Source of the DNA: Peptococcaceae bacterium BRH_c8a
Lineage (GTDB): Bacteria; Bacillota; Desulfotomaculia; Desulfotomaculales; Desulfallaceae
Length of the DNA stretch: 64,000 nucleotides
Direction: 5' to 3'
NCBI GenBank assembly: GCA_000961575.1
Contig: LADP01000013.1
Span: forward strand, 1 to 64,000
The position numbers and the translations under genes were made by a program. Below, one piece after another: positions 60,943 through 64,000 of this stretch (positions within the stretch are counted from its first letter, which is position 1; each line of letters starts with the position of its first letter). The notes below the pieces were generated by a model. It ran no database searches. It worked only from the letters and a program-made list of their open reading frames with translations, and was not told the origin of the DNA.

Positions 60943-62748
60943 ATGAACTTATCTTACAGCCTTACCGAGAAGCCTTTCAATGAAATCACTGCTGAACTGT
61001 CTCAAACTGCAATGGGGATTTTAAAGGCCGATGTTGTGATCCGGGGCGGCCGGATTGTTAATGTAAACACCGGGGAAATCGAAGAGCACAAAGATGTGGC
61101 CATTAAACATGGTCGTATTGTTATGGTGGGCAAAGTAGAGCATACCATTGGCCAAGACACCACCATAATCGATGCCACCGGTTATACCCTGGCCCCCGGT
61201 TTTTTGGATGGCCACATGCATGTTGAGAGCGGTATGATGACGGTTGGGGAATTTACCCGGGCCGCTTTGCCGAGTGGAACTACCACTATCTTCATGGATC
61301 CGCATGAGATTGCTAATGTACTGGGCATGCAGGGGGTTCAACTGATGCTCGATGAAGGCCGGCAAATGCCCATGAAGGTTTATGCTACGATGCCTTCCTG
61401 TGTACCGGCAGCGCCAGGCTTTGAGGATGCCGGGGCGGTGTTTGGCCCGGCCGATGTTGAAGCAGCGATGCAGGATGATCGAATTATTGGTTTGGGTGAA
61501 ATGATGAATTTTCCCGGCGTCATTTATGGAGATCAAAACGCGCATGGGGAATTGAAGGCTACGTTGGAGGCGGGTAAACCGATTACCGGGCATTATTCTA
61601 TTCCGGATCTGGACACCGGCTTGCAAGCCTATGCTGCCGCCGGGGTAGCGTCCTGTCATGAAAGTACCACCAAAGAAGATGCGCTGGCCCGGATGAGATT
61701 GGGCATGTATGCCAAGTTGCGCGAAGGTTCAGCTTGGCATGATGTTAAAGAAACCGTCCGTGCCATTACCGAGCATAATATCGATACCCGTTATGCTATT
61801 TTGGTGACTGATGATGTGCATCCCCATACCTTGCAGGAACTGGGACATCTCGATCATGTGGTACGCCGGGCCATCAGGCAGGGTGTCAATCCCATTACTG
61901 CGATTCAGATGGTGACCATTAATACCGCCCAGTGTTTTCGTGTGGATCGTCACCTGGGGAGTATTTCCCCGGGCCGTTGTGCAGACATTGTTTTTATCAG
62001 TGATCTGGTTGATGTCGTTGTAGACAAGGTGATGGTTGATGGCCAAATGGTGGCCGAGAATGGACGGCTGAATCAAGCACTCCCAGCCTATACCTATCCC
62101 CAAGCAGCGCGTAATACAGTGCATCTCAAGGAAAAGCTGTTGCCGCAGCATTTTGTGATTAAGGCACCAGCTGGCTCAACAAGTGTTAAGGCGCATGTAA
62201 TGGAGATTATTGAAGCCCACGTGGGCACTTACCACCGGGTCATTGATATGCCGGTCGTGGCTGGACAACCCCGGCATCAAAAGGCGGATGATGTGGCTAA
62301 AGTAATGGTGATGGAGCGGCATGGTGGGCCTGGAACCTACGGCATGGGTTATGTAAAAGGTTTTGGTTTACAAGCCGGAGCGGTAGCATCTACGGTAGCG
62401 CATGACAGCCATAATCTTTTGATTGTGGGCACCAATGATGAGGATATGGCTCTGGCTGGCAATACGTTGGCTGAAGTCGGGGGTGGCATGATTGCTGTTA
62501 AAGATGGTCAAGTCTTGGCTGTGCTGCCGCTGCCCATTGCCGGGCTGATGTCTGACAGGCCGCTGGAAGAAGTGGCTGCAAATGTGGCGCGGTTGGACGA
62601 TGCCTGGAAGGAACTGGGGTGCCATCTAGTGTCTCCGTTCATGACAATGGCGCTGATTTCCCTACCCGTCCTGCCTGAACTGCGTCTTACCAACCGGGGC
62701 CTGGTAGACTGCCTCAACTTTAAAATGCTGGCCTCGGTGGTTGAATAA
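60943..62748 (+). CDS. ade: Adenine deaminase
   Basis: 601 aa from the ATG at 60943, placed by GAAAGGTGAT; a GTG at 60931 overlaps that site. The metal motif LDGHMHVESGMMTVGEF near 89-105 and DPHEIANVLG near 121-130 are typical of bacterial adenine deaminases of the amidohydrolase fold, as are HESTTKEDAL, VTDDVHPHTL and the C-terminal HDSHNLLIVG. It converts adenine to hypoxanthine and ammonia in purine salvage. Its length is normal. Confidence 0.95.
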   Translation: MNLSYSLTEKPFNEITAELSQTAMGILKADVVIRGGRIVNVNTGEIEEHKDVAIKHGRIVMVGKVEHTIGQDTTIIDATGYTLAPGFLDGHMHVESGMMTVGEFTRAALPSGTTTIFMDPHEIANVLGMQGVQLMLDEGRQMPMKVYATMPSCVPAAPGFEDAGAVFGPADVEAAMQDDRIIGLGEMMNFPGVIYGDQNAHGELKATLEAGKPITGHYSIPDLDTGLQAYAAAGVASCHESTTKEDALARMRLGMYAKLREGSAWHDVKETVRAITEHNIDTRYAILVTDDVHPHTLQELGHLDHVVRRAIRQGVNPITAIQMVTINTAQCFRVDRHLGSISPGRCADIVFISDLVDVVVDKVMVDGQMVAENGRLNQALPAYTYPQAARNTVHLKEKLLPQHFVIKAPAGSTSVKAHVMEIIEAHVGTYHRVIDMPVVAGQPRHQKADDVAKVMVMERHGGPGTYGMGYVKGFGLQAGAVASTVAHDSHNLLIVGTNDEDMALAGNTLAEVGGGMIAVKDGQVLAVLPLPIAGLMSDRPLEEVAANVARLDDAWKELGCHLVSPFMTMALISLPVLPELRLTNRGLVDCLNFKMLASVVE

Positions 62749-62765
62749 AGGGGCAGCCGAGGGGC

Positions 62766-62840
62766 CAGACAAGGGGACAGGGACTTGTCTGTTTTAAAAA
62801 ACAGACAAGTCCCTGTCCCCTTGTCTGGCCCCCTTGTCTG
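62766..62840. repeat. CAGACAAG palindromic element (TT type) with an extra unit
   Basis: Core 62766-62827, loop TTTTAAAAAA, then GCCCCCTTGTCTG. It lies between the convergent adenine deaminase and azlD-like genes. Confidence 0.96.
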
Positions 62841-62849
62841 GCAGTCCTG

Positions 62850-63179
62850 TTAGATATTGAACCAGCGCAAGGCGAACATCACCGTCAGGCCCAAAGTCAT
62901 GGTGGCGATAACGCTGCGGCTTTTATAGGCGGTCACCGCTGCGACGCAACCCGCCAGCAAATAATGGTTGCCGGTGCTGATATCCAGGTGGCCCTGGGGC
63001 AGTAAAAGGGCGGGCACGATTAGGGCGGTTAAGATGGCGGTGGGTACGTGCTTCAGCCATTTGTTCATCCACCCGGGCACCCCGTTGCGGCTGAACAGGG
63101 CCAGGCAGGCGAACCGGGTGAAATAGGTGACCGCGGCCATGCCGGCGATAATTAGCAGGATTTCATTGTTGGGCATCAT
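62850..63179 (-). CDS. azlD: AzlD-type transporter subunit
   Basis: 109 aa with four membrane helices (7-24, 40-59, 66-86, 90-107) and the AzlD phrase YFTRFACLALFSR. With AzlC it forms a branched-chain amino acid exporter in the cell membrane. It overlaps azlC by 17 bp. Confidence 0.9.
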   Translation of the reverse strand: MMPNNEILLIIAGMAAVTYFTRFACLALFSRNGVPGWMNKWLKHVPTAILTALIVPALLLPQGHLDISTGNHYLLAGCVAAVTAYKSRSVIATMTLGLTVMFALRWFNI

Positions 63180-63891
63180 TTTTCCCTTCCAGCAGGCCGC
63201 CGGCGGCGCTGGCCGCCAAGCAGGCGATAATAATATACCATTTGCCCGGCAGATACATGGCGCCGACTACGGCAACCACTGCGGACAGGGCACAGACCAA
63301 GGCGCTGGTTCGATCCGCCAGGCGGGGCATTAAAAGAGCCAGAAACATGGCCGGCATGGCGAAGTCCAATCCCCAGCCCAGGGGGTCGGCGATACGCTCG
63401 CCCATGAAAACACCAACCACGGTTGAGGTCACCCAGACTATATAAAATGACAGATTGCACCCCAACTGGTAACCGGGGTGGTATCCACTTTGCCGCACGC
63501 GGTCTATGGTGAGCGCGTAAGTTTCGTCCACTATGCCAAAGGCCAGCAGCGCTTGCATGGGTACGGGCAGGCGGTTCATGTACGGTGCCAGCGAGGCCCC
63601 CATTAGCAGGTGGCGCAGGTTAACCAGCAGCGTAGTCAGCACAATTAACCCCCATCCGGCGGGGCCGGCGCCCAACATGGTCATGGCCACAAACTGGGAG
63701 GCGCCCGCGAAAACCAGGGCCGACATCAGCACTGTTGCCAGGGGCGTCAGGCCTATGGTAATGCCCATGATGCCGCAGGCCAGCCCGAAGGGCACCACGC
63801 CCACGATAACCGGCAGGCTGTCCCGGATTCCGGCCCGAAATTCTACCGTCATTACGCTGCCCCGGCCGGGCAGTATTCTGGCCATGCTCAT
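63163..63891 (-). CDS. azlC: AzlC-type branched-chain amino acid transporter
   Basis: 242 aa from the ATG at 63891 (GGGAGGGACGCAG upstream; a longer frame to 63936 lacks that support). About seven membrane helices, with RDSLPVIVGVVPFGLACGIM and VFAGASQFVAMTMLG, the AzlC signature. Expected to export leucine and related amino acids together with AzlD. No Lrp-like regulator is in view; it is the last gene in the window. Confidence 0.92.
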   Translation of the reverse strand: MSMARILPGRGSVMTVEFRAGIRDSLPVIVGVVPFGLACGIMGITIGLTPLATVLMSALVFAGASQFVAMTMLGAGPAGWGLIVLTTLLVNLRHLLMGASLAPYMNRLPVPMQALLAFGIVDETYALTIDRVRQSGYHPGYQLGCNLSFYIVWVTSTVVGVFMGERIADPLGWGLDFAMPAMFLALLMPRLADRTSALVCALSAVVAVVGAMYLPGKWYIIIACLAASAAGGLLEGKNDAQQ

Positions 63892-64000
63892 CTGCGTCCC
63901 TCCCGGTATTTCCCCTACATCCCCATACCACAGCATTCTGTTGTTTATAATTCTGATCCTTTTTTCATAAACTTTTTCTATCTTAACCGGCAGGAAAAAC

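Overview
The window looks like a chromosomal stretch from a Gram-positive, endospore-forming anaerobe, probably of the Desulfotomaculum/Peptococcaceae type. This is inferred from gene content: a complete gerABC-type germinant receptor operon, a DUF421-DUF4363-DUF421 operon, an iron-sulfur lactate-utilisation pair (LutB/LutC type), several 4Fe-4S proteins, strong AGGAGG-type ribosome sites, and TTG/GTG starts. No rRNA, tRNA, CRISPR array, integrase or complete transposase was found.

Layout. 1-10.9 kb: accessory genes and gene debris (DUF6431 remnant, PIN-like protein, metallo-beta-lactamase-fold hydrolase, acetyltransferase, Fic- and nucleotidyltransferase-like scraps, a Phd/HicB-like plus HicA-like toxin-antitoxin pair, a methyltransferase, a MarR regulator with twin operators, a DUF6544 protein, a DUF421 protein, a ferredoxin-type protein and a large HTH protein). 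11-25 kb: M24 peptidase plus CGGC protein, broken and intact VOC proteins, a duplicated 439-bp block encoding a 110-aa-class hydrophobic protein, PhzF, a large serine hydrolase, a propeller-like protein embedded in a broken HEPN gene, and lutBC. 25-37 kb: gerABC, a GMP synthase with a degenerate glutaminase domain, a metallophosphoesterase, an Imm5-like protein, a fused ECF sigma factor, and the DUF421 operon. 37-50 kb: a frameshifted PLD-helicase-DUF3427 gene, a nitroreductase, a GntR/ABC operon with a perfect operator, a DUF3231 protein, a rifampin-phosphotransferase-like enzyme, and membrane-anchored proteins. 50-64 kb: SelO, DUF2975 plus a small XRE regulator, a broken FAD reductase, a flavodoxin/ferredoxin protein, an E2-like acyltransferase plus cupin, a macrolide-phosphotransferase-like kinase, a PD-(D/E)XK-like protein, a CCA-adding-enzyme-type protein, adenine deaminase, and azlCD.

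The dominant unexplained structure is a family of palindromic elements, about 60 bp long, built from the 8-mer CAGACAAG and its complement. I count 23 two-arm copies and 5 half copies, roughly one per 2.3 kb. They are always between genes or at gene ends, and most lie within 20 bp of a stop codon. The arms covary, the central loop occurs in both orientations (in one pair it is exactly inverted relative to a shared flank), and some copies have grown outward by extra CAGACAAG units. Several gene fragments are bordered by these elements (PhzF tail, metallophosphoesterase scrap, Fic-like scrap, and a repeated transcription unit for a 28-aa peptide), so the region looks like a mosaic shuffled around them.

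Five genes carry a single disrupting lesion (three in-frame TAA codons, two frameshifts). This means either active gene decay or residual sequence errors; the sequence alone cannot tell which.
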